Shown here in pieces: positions 1 through 7,780 of a stretch of DNA of 64,000 nt. The notes under the pieces were generated by a model. The model was given only the letters and a program-made list of their open reading frames with translations. It was not told where the DNA came from and searched no databases. Each line of letters begins with the position of its first letter. Within the stretch, counting starts at the first letter, position 1. The translations under genes and the position numbers were made by a program. The stretch is from Prevotella sp. (lineage in GTDB: Bacteria; Bacteroidota; Bacteroidia; Bacteroidales; Bacteroidaceae): positions 1 through 64,000 of the forward strand of contig JAGCDZ010000046.1 in NCBI GenBank assembly GCA_017650905.1. The letters are read 5' to 3'.

Positions 1-138
1 CTCTACGGTCTCACCGTTTACTCCACAGCTGACAACGCTGCGTGCGAGAGCCGGAGAGATGCTCTCTGCAATCTGAAAGCCAGTCACGCCCTGCTCATAC
101 GAACGAACAGATCCGTCTGGAAAAGTAATGTTAATCAT
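1..138 (-). CDS. thrS: Threonyl-tRNA synthetase, N-terminal fragment (cut by window edge)
   Basis: The 46 visible residues begin [17 protein letters not shown] and read as the TGS domain that opens threonyl-tRNA synthetase, the cytoplasmic enzyme that charges tRNA-Thr. The rest lies outside the window. The ATG is at 138. A promoter of its own (-7 box at 173-180) lies upstream, so thrS can be transcribed separately from the TPR gene before it. In Bacteroidetes thrS is usually followed by infC-rpmI-rplT, which would lie beyond base 1 (not seen here). Confidence rests on the TGS start alone. Confidence 0.85.
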   Translation of the reverse strand, partial: MINITFPDGSVRSYEQGVTGFQIAESISPALARSVVSCGVNGETVE

Positions 139-172
139 ATCTACAATATATGTTTGAATTTAAAATTGCGTG

Positions 173-180
173 CAAAGATA
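173..180 (-). promoter_or_regulatory. Bacteroidetes-type promoter for thrS
   Basis: On the minus strand the -7 box reads TATCTTTG (TAnnTTTG consensus). A TTG lies 20 nt upstream (201-203), which matches the -33/-7 layout of the Bacteroidetes primary sigma factor. The leader to the thrS ATG would be about 30 nt. Confidence 0.75.
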
Positions 181-219
181 CTACATTTTCATGAATCCCG
201 CAAACTTTTGCGCAAAAGA

Positions 220-2214
220 TTATTTCTCACGGTACTTCTTGATGATACTATAAGCGTCATAGAGTCCCAATTCACCTGCCTTTGAGAGGTCAGCAATACC
301 CTCCGCCGTCTTCTCTGAATGCAGATAGACAATGCCCCTATTATAATAGGTTTCAGGGATATTGCCGTCCAGTTCTATGGCACGGTTGAAATCATCGATA
401 GCCCGCTGGTAATCCTTCCGCTGAGCATATAAACAGCCTCTATTATAATATAAGTAGGGATTATGAGGCGCAAACTTCAAGGCCTCGCACAAGTCGCTGA
501 GCACATTGGCTGACTTGAGTTCAATATTCGTTCCCTGAGAGGCATTAAACTCATTCAGTTTGGCCTGACACACCGCCCGCTGCCAATAGGCCAGCACAGA
601 GGCAGAATCTAGTTGCTGGAGCGTAGAGAGATCGTCGATGGCATTGTCGAAATTCTGAATACCGCTATAAGCCACAGCCCGGAGCATCAGTAACGGCTTT
701 ACACGTTCATCCCCTCTCGCATCAGCAATAGCCATAGTTACAGAGTCAATGAAAGCAATGTGCCGATGCATCCTGTCCTCATTGATCGTAGGTTGTGTAC
801 AACTGATCTGCAAAGGCTTCGACTTCGACTGCAGATTAAAGCCTTCCACATCCTTGTCGAATGGAATATAGGTATGCATTTCATCCCTGACAGCATAGAA
901 CGACAAAGCAAACATCGGCAGCAAACCAACCTCCACCTTGCGGTTCTGCACCTTTCCTCGATAATCGCTCTTATACTCGTGTTCCACCTCCTGCTCATCA
1001 GCCACCACCAACTGATTGTATTTGTCAGGATCAGTATCACTCTTCCGACGCATCTGCCGTTTCGAGAGTCTCGGCTGTTTGCCACCATAGCGTTTGTCCA
1101 TCTGAGCCTTGAGAATACGGAACTCATCGAGTTCGGCCTGTTTGGTATTACCCAAGCGACGGTAACAGGAAGCCCGATGCTCTAGGCCGAACCAAAAATT
1201 GGGGAACTCCTCGATTACCTTCGAATAGTCGCGGATAGCACCCCTCAGGTCACCCGTCTGTTCCAGCAACAAAGCACGGTTGAAAAGTGCCATCAGGTCA
1301 TTGGGCTCCAAACGAAGCACAAAATCAAAGTCCTCGATACCACGGTTGTCATCGCCCACCTGTGCACGCAGCAGTCCGCGGTTATAATGACCGAGGAAAT
1401 TATTAGGATCAAGGTCGAGTGCAGTATCATAATCTGCCATCGCCCCTCGTAAATTGTTTTGGTTATAACGTGCTAATGCACGATTGATATAGTTGCCAGC
1501 GTGCTTAGGCAACAGATGAATCGACTTGTCGAGGAAACCCTCTCCCTCCTTCCATTTCTGACGAGCCAAACTGATAATGGCCCTTTCAGCCCAGATACCA
1601 CCATCGTAGGGGTCCAACTCCAGACTCTTATCAAGCGACTTTACAGCCCGTGTTGTATCTTTTTGCAACAGATAGATCTCCGCCTGCATGGAATAAGCCC
1701 TTGCATAGCGTGACCAATGCTGGAGCATCGTATCTATTTCTGCCAAGCCCCGATCATAGTCTTTCTCCTGAATACGACAGAGAATGCGGTTATGCCAAAG
1801 GTTCTGACTCTCAGGGTCATAGCGAAGGGCCTTGGTATAATCCTCAATGGCTGCAGCATATTTCTTCTGGTTGATACGACAGAGACCACGCAACTCATAA
1901 AGTCCTACGACATAGGGATTGCGCTCGATGGCTTCTGTACAATCGCTTTCCGCACCCCGATAGTCATCCAAATAGAATTTGGCAATGCCTCTGAAATACC
2001 AAGGTTCATAAAGATAGGGTTTGGCTGAGATTGCCTGATTGAAATACTGGATAGAGAGCACATAGTCTTCATAATAAAGCGCTGAACGCCCTATCATTAT
2101 CAGTCTGTCGATGTTATATTGAGCAAAAGCAATGAATAGTGAATAGTGAATAGTGAATAGTAGTGTCAGTACTATCCGCTTCTGAATAGCAAACCTAAAT
2201 ATTGAAATCCGCAT
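220..2214 (-). CDS. Secreted tetratricopeptide-repeat protein
   Basis: This protein of about 664 residues starts with a signal peptide that ends near residue 31 (…IAFAQ). Two blocks of TPR units follow, at about residues 35-380 and 510-650, with repeated W/Y-x-x-R-G/A and D-x-A/G-x-x-D-F/Y signatures. They are separated by a charged linker and a region of unknown fold (about 390-500). TPR arrays bind proteins, so a periplasmic scaffold role is likely; the partner is unknown. I chose the ATG at 2214; a GTG directly before it is possible. The hydrophobic core of the signal peptide is encoded by an ATTCACT heptamer repeat, and the same heptamer fills the junction with def. It lies last in the ruvX-def operon. 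Confidence 0.8.
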   Translation of the reverse strand: MRISIFRFAIQKRIVLTLLFTIHYSLFIAFAQYNIDRLIMIGRSALYYEDYVLSIQYFNQAISAKPYLYEPWYFRGIAKFYLDDYRGAESDCTEAIERNPYVVGLYELRGLCRINQKKYAAAIEDYTKALRYDPESQNLWHNRILCRIQEKDYDRGLAEIDTMLQHWSRYARAYSMQAEIYLLQKDTTRAVKSLDKSLELDPYDGGIWAERAIISLARQKWKEGEGFLDKSIHLLPKHAGNYINRALARYNQNNLRGAMADYDTALDLDPNNFLGHYNRGLLRAQVGDDNRGIEDFDFVLRLEPNDLMALFNRALLLEQTGDLRGAIRDYSKVIEEFPNFWFGLEHRASCYRRLGNTKQAELDEFRILKAQMDKRYGGKQPRLSKRQMRRKSDTDPDKYNQLVVADEQEVEHEYKSDYRGKVQNRKVEVGLLPMFALSFYAVRDEMHTYIPFDKDVEGFNLQSKSKPLQISCTQPTINEDRMHRHIAFIDSVTMAIADARGDERVKPLLMLRAVAYSGIQNFDNAIDDLSTLQQLDSASVLAYWQRAVCQAKLNEFNASQGTNIELKSANVLSDLCEALKFAPHNPYLYYNRGCLYAQRKDYQRAIDDFNRAIELDGNIPETYYNRGIVYLHSEKTAEGIADLSKAGELGLYDAYSIIKKYREK
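2132..2163 (-). repeat. ATTCACT heptamer repeat inside a signal-peptide coding region
   Basis: About four tandem copies of a 7-bp unit (AGTGAAT on the plus strand, ATTCACT in the coding sense) encode the LFTIHYSLF core of the TPR protein's signal peptide. Because 7 is not a multiple of 3, a change of one unit would shift the reading frame. Confidence 0.85.
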
Positions 2215-2236
2215 CACTATTCACTGTTCACTATTC
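2215..2236 (-). repeat. Heptamer repeat at the def/TPR-gene junction
   Basis: The short gap between the def stop and the TPR start consists almost entirely of AGTGAAT-type heptamers in the transcript sense. The last unit reads AGTGATG and supplies the start codon. Confidence 0.8.
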
Positions 2237-2795
2237 ACTTTCTTACCGGTTTCGTCCGATAGCCACAACGATATCGGCCTTTTACCAAAGCAGATAACTT
2301 ACTCTTAATCAACTGCTTACGAAGTGGAGAAATGCGGTCAACGAACATCTTACCATCCAAATGGTCAAACTCATGCTGCATCACGCGAGCCAGATAGCCT
2401 TCTATCCACTCGTCATGATGCTGGAATTCCTCATCGTCCCACTCCACTCGGATGCGCGTGGGACGCACCACTTTTTCATGGATGGCAGGCAATGACAGAC
2501 ACCCCTCCTCCGAGGTATCCGTATTCGACTCGTCATACTCCACGATATGGGGATTGATGTATACCTGACGGAATCCCTTATACTCAGGCAGGTCGTCAGA
2601 AATCACATCCAGATCGATGACTGACAAACGGATAGCCTTGCCTATCTGGGGTGCAGCCAAGCCGATACCTTCCGACTCTGCCAACGTCTCCCACATATTG
2701 GCGATCAACTGCTTCAAGTCGGGGTAGTCGGGTGTGATATCCTCGCCCACTTTCCGAAGCACAGGCTGTCCATATATATAAATAGGTAGGATCAT
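2235..2795 (-). CDS. def: Peptide deformylase
   Basis: The enzyme removes the formyl group from the N-terminal methionine of new proteins in the cytoplasm. All three metal-site motifs are visible: [10 protein letters not shown] at about residues 43-52, EEGCLSLP with the metal Cys at about 99, and HEFDH at about 141-145. The length of 186 residues fits the family. A longer reading frame exists upstream, but homologues start at [13 protein letters not shown], so I use the ATG at 2795. It lies between ruvX and the TPR gene in a tight minus-strand operon. Confidence 0.95.
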   Translation of the reverse strand: MILPIYIYGQPVLRKVGEDITPDYPDLKQLIANMWETLAESEGIGLAAPQIGKAIRLSVIDLDVISDDLPEYKGFRQVYINPHIVEYDESNTDTSEEGCLSLPAIHEKVVRPTRIRVEWDDEEFQHHDEWIEGYLARVMQHEFDHLDGKMFVDRISPLRKQLIKSKLSALVKGRYRCGYRTKPVRK

Positions 2796-2817
2796 TTGCG
2801 ATTTGACAATTTCAAAT

Positions 2818-3234
2818 TTACACTTTTCTACTACGGAGATAATCCTCCAAGATAATCGTGGCGGAGATTTCATCGACTAAAGCCTTATCCTGACGGGCCT
2901 TCTTTTTCAGACCTCCGTCGATCATCACCTGATGCGCCAGTACAGAAGTGAACCGTTCATCATAGAATTCAATGGGCACCTCAGGCATTGCCTTTCGCCA
3001 ACGGTTCACAAACTGCCGCACGCGCTCAAGATTCTCACTCGGCTGTCCGTTTGGCTGACGAGGCTCACCAATAACAATGCGTTCAACAGGCTCCTTGGCC
3101 AAATAAGCTTTCAGCCAATCGAATAGCTCGGATGTAGAAACAGTCGCCAACCCTCCTGCTATCAATTGAAGAGGGTCGGTGACTGCTAATCCGGTACGCT
3201 TCTTACCGTAGTCAATGGAAAGAATCCGCGCCAA
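2818..3234 (-). CDS. ruvX: Putative pre-16S rRNA nuclease / Holliday-junction resolvase-like protein (YqgF family)
   Basis: A 138-residue RNase H-fold protein. Family motifs are [15 protein letters not shown] near the N-terminus (first catalytic Asp), [10 protein letters not shown] in the middle, then YDERFTS and the C-terminal acidic DEISA. YqgF proteins finish the 5' end of 16S rRNA in E. coli and were first annotated as resolvases. The start lies 5 bp downstream of the SPOR-gene stop, so it belongs to the same operon. Confidence 0.92.
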   Translation of the reverse strand: MARILSIDYGKKRTGLAVTDPLQLIAGGLATVSTSELFDWLKAYLAKEPVERIVIGEPRQPNGQPSENLERVRQFVNRWRKAMPEVPIEFYDERFTSVLAHQVMIDGGLKKKARQDKALVDEISATIILEDYLRSRKV

Positions 3235-3239
3235 AATGC

Positions 3240-3737
3240 TTACTGGTTAGAAAGCAACCAGGCATCAGGATAGGTAGCACGCAACTGATCACGGCTACGG
3301 GCAGCATCTGCCTTATTGGCGAAGGTGGCGGCAACAACACGGTACATATTGCGATCCTCGTTCTTCACAATCTGTGCCTCATAGCCAGCATCGCGAAGGC
3401 GCTGCTGCAGGCCCTCTGCATTTGAAACCAAGCCAAAGGAACCGACAACCACACTGAATGCTTTCAGACCGTTACCACTTACCATTGACACACGCTCCTG
3501 ACGAACAGACACATTGTCGGTATTATCCGTCACACGGGTATCATTGGCAGGTCTTGTCTGCACCGGAGCCACAACGGCGGTTGAGGTCTCTACAGGCTGA
3601 GCTGCCTGCTGAGCAGTCTGAGTGTCATACTGCTTGGCCTTTTCGTAAGCTTTCTTGTAGGCACTTTCCTTTGTTCCACAACTTGTCATTCCCAGTGCGA
3701 GGCATAATCCTGCGCATAAAACGATGTACTTTTTCAT
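3240..3737 (-). CDS. SPOR-domain lipoprotein
   Basis: A lipoprotein signal peptide ends at Cys20 (GMTSC). A Gln/Thr/Val-rich linker covers about residues 30-85. A SPOR domain follows at about 90-165, with the typical FSVVVGSFG opening and a YRVVAATF strand. SPOR domains bind denuded glycan strands of peptidoglycan, often at the division site. It is the first gene of the ruvX-def operon. A degenerate promoter (TAATTTCG, 3782-3789 minus) lies upstream. Confidence 0.85.
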   Translation of the reverse strand: MKKYIVLCAGLCLALGMTSCGTKESAYKKAYEKAKQYDTQTAQQAAQPVETSTAVVAPVQTRPANDTRVTDNTDNVSVRQERVSMVSGNGLKAFSVVVGSFGLVSNAEGLQQRLRDAGYEAQIVKNEDRNMYRVVAATFANKADAARSRDQLRATYPDAWLLSNQ

Positions 3738-3905
3738 CTCTGTTTTTTATTAATGTTATACTTAAATTCAAATATTTGCTGCGAAATTACAAAATCTTAC
3801 GCAAATTGACGTAAAAAAACTGCATAAAGTTTGTTAAATAAAGCAATAAATAGCATTTTAACAAAAAATATCGGGCGAATTTACGCTTTTTTCAAAATTA
3901 ATGCG

Positions 3906-3913
3906 TATATTTG
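3906..3913 (+). promoter_or_regulatory. Promoter for the YtxH operon
   Basis: TATATTTG matches TAnnTTTG about 40 bp upstream of the ATG at 3954. No clear TTG is seen at the usual distance, so the call is moderate. Confidence 0.55.
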
Positions 3914-3953
3914 CACATCTGAAACAATTGTTTAATTCAAATAAATAATAAGT

Positions 3954-4166
3954 ATGAAGAGTTTAGGTTATTTAAGCGCATTCCTCGGTGGTGCTATCGC
4001 CGGCGCTGCTCTGGGCATTCTCATGGCTCCAGAGAAAGGATCAGACACTCGCGTAAGGATTACTGATACTGTAGAGGACTTCTTGAAGAAGCACAACATC
4101 AAACTCAGCCGCAAGGAAGTAGTAGACCTGGTGGATGACATCGAGGATGCTACTGAGAATGAATAA
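3954..4166 (+). CDS. YtxH-domain small membrane protein
   Basis: A 70-residue protein. The N-terminal glycine/alanine-rich membrane segment (AFLGGAIAGAALGILMAPEKG, residues about 9-29) is the hallmark of YtxH proteins, and a short charged cytoplasmic helix follows. YtxH proteins are linked to envelope stress, with no defined biochemical role. It heads a three-gene operon with a phage-holin-like membrane protein and an unknown protein, a common Bacteroidetes grouping. Confidence 0.85.
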   Translation: MKSLGYLSAFLGGAIAGAALGILMAPEKGSDTRVRITDTVEDFLKKHNIKLSRKEVVDLVDDIEDATENE

Positions 4167-4177
4167 GAAAATCTCCG

Positions 4178-4528
4178 ATGCTGTCGAGTGACAAGAATGT
4201 AGAGACGATTGCGCAACTCATTGAGGTGCTCAAGCATTATCTCGGACTTCAGACGGAATATCTGAAGCTGGACGTGATTGACAAAGTGGTTCGTCTGATG
4301 AAGGCGGCCACTTTAGCCCTCATTTTTATCCTCATCATTGTAGCAGTGGTGATGTATTTCTCATTTGCCCTCGCTTTCTGGCTCTCCAATTTCATAGGCA
4401 TGACGAAGGCATTCTTGATTATAGGCACCATCCATCTGCTCATCTTCATCCTTTTTGTCATCTTCCGCAAGCCTTGGATTGAAAAGCCTCTTGTTCACTT
4501 CCTTGCAGGCCTGCTCCTCAGCAAATAA
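4178..4528 (+). CDS. Phage holin family / Holin-X-like membrane protein
   Basis: A 116-residue protein. A soluble N-terminal helix (about 1-40) is followed by two strongly hydrophobic segments at about 45-72 and 80-100, and by a short basic tail. This resembles the small 'putative Holin-X/DUF1469' family, which is chromosomal and not lytic. It starts 11 bp after the YtxH gene and is probably co-translated with it. A role in the inner membrane with the YtxH protein is inferred from context. Confidence 0.7.
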   Translation: MLSSDKNVETIAQLIEVLKHYLGLQTEYLKLDVIDKVVRLMKAATLALIFILIIVAVVMYFSFALAFWLSNFIGMTKAFLIIGTIHLLIFILFVIFRKPWIEKPLVHFLAGLLLSK

Positions 4529-4547
4529 TTGTCAATAATCCGTCAAC

Positions 4548-4826
4548 ATGTTGCCCATAAAGAAACAACCTTCCCAAGATTTCCGCACCCTTGAAGAGAT
4601 CCGTCTCCGCAAAGATGAACTGATTAGCCAAATACAGGACGACAATACGAAGTTTACTTCACTATGGAATCAGACCTTCATCAAGCGCGAAGGCAACACC
4701 AAGGGCGACTATATTTCAGGATTGATTGCGAACAGTGTGACAGCCATCGACATCTTCCTCGTCGTACGGAAACTAATAAAAAACTACAGGGGTATTTTCG
4801 GCAAAAAATCTAAGAAAAAAGGGTAA
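4548..4826 (+). CDS. Hypothetical protein, third gene of YtxH operon
   Basis: A 92-residue protein that I cannot assign to a named function. The first 60 residues are charged and probably helical. One weakly hydrophobic segment (GLIANSVTAIDIFLVV, about 60-75) precedes a very basic end (GKKSKKKG). Clusters of YtxH, holin-like and small unknown genes are common in Bacteroidales. Its stop codon touches the terminator end of the antisense small RNA at 4825-4889, so the two transcripts converge. Confidence 0.7.
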   Translation: MLPIKKQPSQDFRTLEEIRLRKDELISQIQDDNTKFTSLWNQTFIKREGNTKGDYISGLIANSVTAIDIFLVVRKLIKNYRGIFGKKSKKKG

Positions 4827-4889
4827 AAAAACGGGTCCCCGCTGGGACCCAACCTTTGTTAACCTTAAATCTAATACTATGAAAAACAC
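4825..4889 (-). ncRNA. Candidate small RNA with its own promoter and terminator (Bacteroidales-1-like)
   Basis: Read on the minus strand, a promoter (TTG at 4922-4924, 20-nt gap, TATCTTTG at 4894-4901) is followed by about 65 nt. These contain GTGTTTTTCATAGTATTAG and TTAAGGTTAACAAAGGTT and end in a strong intrinsic terminator: stem GGGTCCC/GGGACCC (4833-4839/4844-4850) then seven Ts. No protein start with a sensible reading frame is seen in it. The promoter-plus-terminator layout matches the description of the Bacteroidales-1 RNA motif. The family name is from memory and needs an Rfam covariance search. Confidence 0.7.
4833..4850 (-). terminator. Intrinsic terminator of the small RNA
   Basis: A 7-bp GC-rich stem with a 4-nt loop is followed on the minus strand by G and seven Ts (4825-4831). 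On the plus strand no T-run follows, so it acts mainly on the minus strand. Confidence 0.8.
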
Positions 4890-4893
4890 ACTG

Positions 4894-4901
4894 CAAAGAT
4901 A
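4894..4901 (-). promoter_or_regulatory. Promoter of the small RNA
   Basis: TATCTTTG -7 box with TTG 20 nt upstream at 4922-4924 on the minus strand. Confidence 0.75.
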
Positions 4902-4995
4902 CGATTATAATCGTTCCCTTCCAAGCTTTTCCACAAAAAAGTCATCGTATTTAACGTTTTTTAGCCAACAAAACCTCTTTTTTGCCTAATTCAAG

Positions 4996-5757
4996 CTAAA
5001 AAACCACCGCCTGTCCGTCATAAGCCATTTGGATATCTGTTGGCAACTTCTGATTCACCACCTCATGTCGTCCAATATCGTGACAGGAATGTACTAGATA
5101 AGTCTGCTTCGCCCCCACTCTTTTTGCGAATACGATGGCATCGTCCACCAGCTGGTGCGCATGATGAGGTTTATCAAAACGCAGCGCATTCACCACCAGC
5201 AACTCCGTTCCCTCTAAATATGCCATCTCGCATTCATCCATCGTCTTCATATCCGTGATATAGGCCAGTTTACCGATGCGATAGCCCAAGATGGGCAGCT
5301 TACCATGCATCACCACAAAAGGCATAATCTCGCAATCACCTATATGAAGAGATTCATGGGGCAGTATTTCGTGAAGTCCGATGGCGGGTACACCAGGATA
5401 GCGGTTCTCTGCAAAGCAATAAGGTAACATCTCCAGCATCGACTGACAGGCCGTGGGATCTGCATACACATTGATTTCACCAAACTGACAATAGGGTCGG
5501 ATATCGTCCATACCACCCATATGGTCATAGTGTGCATGGGTAATCAGAATGCCATCTATCCTACGGAAGGGCTGTGGCAGAATCTGCTGACGGAAGTCAG
5601 GACCACAATCGATTAGCAGACGGGTTGTATCCGTTTCCACTAATGCTGAGCAACGGGTACGTTTGTCCTTGGGGTCTGTACTCTGGCAGACCTCACATTG
5701 GCATCCGATTACCGGTACGCCACACGATGTTCCCGTTCCCAAAAACGTTAGCCTCAT
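4996..5757 (-). CDS. MBL-fold metallo-hydrolase (PhnP-like)
   Basis: A 253-residue metallo-beta-lactamase-fold enzyme. The opening FLGTGTSCGVPVIGCQC and CxxC-type pair (C19, C22 region) are typical of the PhnP-like phosphodiesterase branch. The metal motif is HAHYDH at about residues 75-80, with further His at MHGK and VHSCHD. The substrate is probably a cyclic phosphate or phosphodiester, but cannot be fixed from sequence. It follows murB by 9 bp, and the gap reads AGTGAATAGTAATG, so its start codon lies in an AGTGAAT-type unit. Confidence 0.85.
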   Translation of the reverse strand: MRLTFLGTGTSCGVPVIGCQCEVCQSTDPKDKRTRCSALVETDTTRLLIDCGPDFRQQILPQPFRRIDGILITHAHYDHMGGMDDIRPYCQFGEINVYADPTACQSMLEMLPYCFAENRYPGVPAIGLHEILPHESLHIGDCEIMPFVVMHGKLPILGYRIGKLAYITDMKTMDECEMAYLEGTELLVVNALRFDKPHHAHQLVDDAIVFAKRVGAKQTYLVHSCHDIGRHEVVNQKLPTDIQMAYDGQAVVF

Positions 5758-5766
5758 TACTATTCA

Positions 5767-6768
5767 CTAAATAATGTTCACCTCCGGATAGATCTCAATG
5801 CCAAACTTTGCCTTGACATCAGCACGGACAGTTTCGCAGAGCGTCACAATTTCTTCACCAGTCGCACCACCACGATTAACGAGCACCAACGCCTGTTTAT
5901 CGTGAACACCAGCACGACCTAAGGATTTCCCTTTCCATCCACATTGGTCAATCATCCAGCCAGCAGGTATCTTGACATGGTCACCATCCACCTCATAATG
6001 AGGCATACCCTCATATTGCTTCGCCAACGCCTCATATTTTCCGCGACTCACAATGGGATTCATAAAAAAACTGCCAGCATTGCCTATCACCTTCGGATCA
6101 GGCAATTTCTCTTTCCTAATCTCAATGATTGTCTCACGAAGTTGCAGGGCGGTAGGTCTAAAAATGCCCTTCCGCTCCAGCTCCATACGGATATTACCAT
6201 AGTCGAGACGGGGCTTAAACTCGGTAGAAAGACGATACGTTACGTGGGTTATCAGATACTTGTTCTTCCAGTCTTGTTTAAAACGACTCTGACGATAGGC
6301 ATACCAACAGTCCTCAGCCAAGATCTCGACTACCTGGCCTGTCTGAATCTCTACAGCCTCAATACTCAGGATAAAGTCCTTCGCCTCGACGCCATAGGCC
6401 CCGATATTCTGAACGGCTGATGCTCCGACATCTCCAGGTATCAGCGAGAGATTCTCCAAACCATAGAGACCAGCCTTCAGCGAAGCCTCGACAATCTCGT
6501 CAAACACTTCACCGCTGCCGCATATCAACCTGTCTCCATCGAGATAAAAGCCCAAGATGTCTGAACGCACCACAATGCCTTCATAATCCTTCGTCAACAG
6601 CAGATTGCTGCCACCACCTATTATTATATAAGGTGTAGCACTTTTACACAGAATCTTTGCGATTGCCTGCGCTTCATCTACACTCTCATACTCCATAAAT
6701 CGGCTACACTTGGCATCAATACCAAATGTATTATGTGTTTTAAGACTATAATCCTGGAGATCCCTCAC
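5767..6768 (-). CDS. murB: UDP-N-acetylenolpyruvoylglucosamine reductase
   Basis: MurB makes UDP-N-acetylmuramate with NADPH and FAD in peptidoglycan synthesis. The 333-residue protein has the FAD-binding region (IIGGGSNLLL, about 47-56), GLENLSLIPGDVGAS, the catalytic-serine region NAGSFFMNP (about 225) and IPAGWMIDQCGWKGK. Its length fits the E. coli type I family. The start is a GTG at 6768, supported by the conserved NYSL-x-x-HNTFG block that follows at once. It lies between a lipoprotein gene and the MBL gene. Confidence 0.95.
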   Translation of the reverse strand: MRDLQDYSLKTHNTFGIDAKCSRFMEYESVDEAQAIAKILCKSATPYIIIGGGSNLLLTKDYEGIVVRSDILGFYLDGDRLICGSGEVFDEIVEASLKAGLYGLENLSLIPGDVGASAVQNIGAYGVEAKDFILSIEAVEIQTGQVVEILAEDCWYAYRQSRFKQDWKNKYLITHVTYRLSTEFKPRLDYGNIRMELERKGIFRPTALQLRETIIEIRKEKLPDPKVIGNAGSFFMNPIVSRGKYEALAKQYEGMPHYEVDGDHVKIPAGWMIDQCGWKGKSLGRAGVHDKQALVLVNRGGATGEEIVTLCETVRADVKAKFGIEIYPEVNII

Positions 6769-6784
6769 CGTTTACCTCTAATTT

Positions 6785-7624
6785 CTAAGTTGTCATTTTC
6801 ATCAGCAACCAGCGCTCACCCACTTTCCTGAAACGTAGTTCCAGTTCCATACCGTTGGAGATACCACGCAAGATGAAGATCTTGTCATTGCCTTCGGGTG
6901 TCGGCTCGCCGTAAATGATGTTATATAGAGTCTTCGACGGCAACTGTGGTGCGAAAGCCTCCCATGTATCAGGTGTAATCAAACCTTCCATCATATTGAA
7001 GTCGTCGTCAGGATCGGGTCCCACGAACTTCACCATCGAATTAAGACTCTTTACCTGAAAAGCCTTATCCGACACGAAGCGCTGATAAAAAGCAAGAAAC
7101 GATGCGTTGATATTATCCTTGATATTTGTCTCCCTGATTTCACGCAACATCCACGCCCCACGAATCCGGTTGAACACATAATCCTTCACCTGGTCCTTCT
7201 TCAGTAGGATACGCTCCACAATAGCCTGATTGATTGATGTATCCTTCGCCAGCTGCATCTGCTCGTCGTTGTCAAAGAGTAGCGTATAATAACCCTGACG
7301 CATGAAGAAACGTTCCATCTGCCACTTGTTTTTTTCTATCTGCTCGTCCTTATCGGCCTTATGCACAGTCAGGGGAAAGACAATACGCGCTTTCTGCACC
7401 TTCTTGTTGGCGGCAAAGTTAAAGAAGAAGTCATCGAAAAACTCGTCCATGGCTTTTGGTGTTGGGGTTTCCACAAGCAACTGCTCCAGCGTGTCCAGCG
7501 GCACGGAGTCGACACTATCAGCTACAGAGTCCGTCAACGGCTCTTCCACCCGCTGTGCCTGCTTTCCCGTACAAGAGAACATCAGTAACACACATGCGAA
7601 AAACGCACCAAAAACCTTTCTCAT
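6785..7624 (-). CDS. Lipoprotein, probably DUF4348 family
   Basis: A 279-residue protein with a lipobox ending in Cys18 (LLMFSCTG), so it should be lipid-anchored after export. The rest is soluble, with an acidic/Val-rich linker then DEFFDDFFFNFAANKKVQKARI, which resembles the DUF4348 family known mainly in Bacteroidetes (from memory, not searched). No catalytic motif is visible. A promoter lies at 7673-7680 (minus). It precedes murB by 16 bp and may share its transcript. Confidence 0.7.
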   Translation of the reverse strand: MRKVFGAFFACVLLMFSCTGKQAQRVEEPLTDSVADSVDSVPLDTLEQLLVETPTPKAMDEFFDDFFFNFAANKKVQKARIVFPLTVHKADKDEQIEKNKWQMERFFMRQGYYTLLFDNDEQMQLAKDTSINQAIVERILLKKDQVKDYVFNRIRGAWMLREIRETNIKDNINASFLAFYQRFVSDKAFQVKSLNSMVKFVGPDPDDDFNMMEGLITPDTWEAFAPQLPSKTLYNIIYGEPTPEGNDKIFILRGISNGMELELRFRKVGERWLLMKMTT

Positions 7625-7672
7625 CTACACAATGTAGTAATCGTCTTTCTCGGATTCTCTCAAAATCTGGGG

Positions 7673-7680
7673 CAAAATTA
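7673..7680 (-). promoter_or_regulatory. Promoter for the lipoprotein-murB-MBL operon
   Basis: TAATTTTG -7 box on the minus strand, about 50 bp upstream of the ATG at 7624. Confidence 0.6.
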
Positions 7681-7744
7681 CTTAAAAAATTAGACATAAA
7701 TACATAAAAACACAATTTTTTGTTCATTTGTCTAAAAAAATAAG

Positions 7745-7752
7745 TACCTTTG
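7745..7752 (+). promoter_or_regulatory. Promoter for pheS
   Basis: TACCTTTG -7 box with a TTG at 7720-7722 (22-nt gap). The leader to the ATG at 7781 is about 22 nt. Confidence 0.75.
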
Positions 7753-7780
7753 CACGCAAAATTGCAATTTTTACACAAAT

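Noticed and set aside
4881..4989. A 36-codon plus-strand reading frame beginning ATGAAAAACAC
   Set aside because: It overlaps the minus-strand small-RNA promoter and start, and contains no recognisable protein pattern. The minus-strand promoter-terminator unit explains the sequence better.
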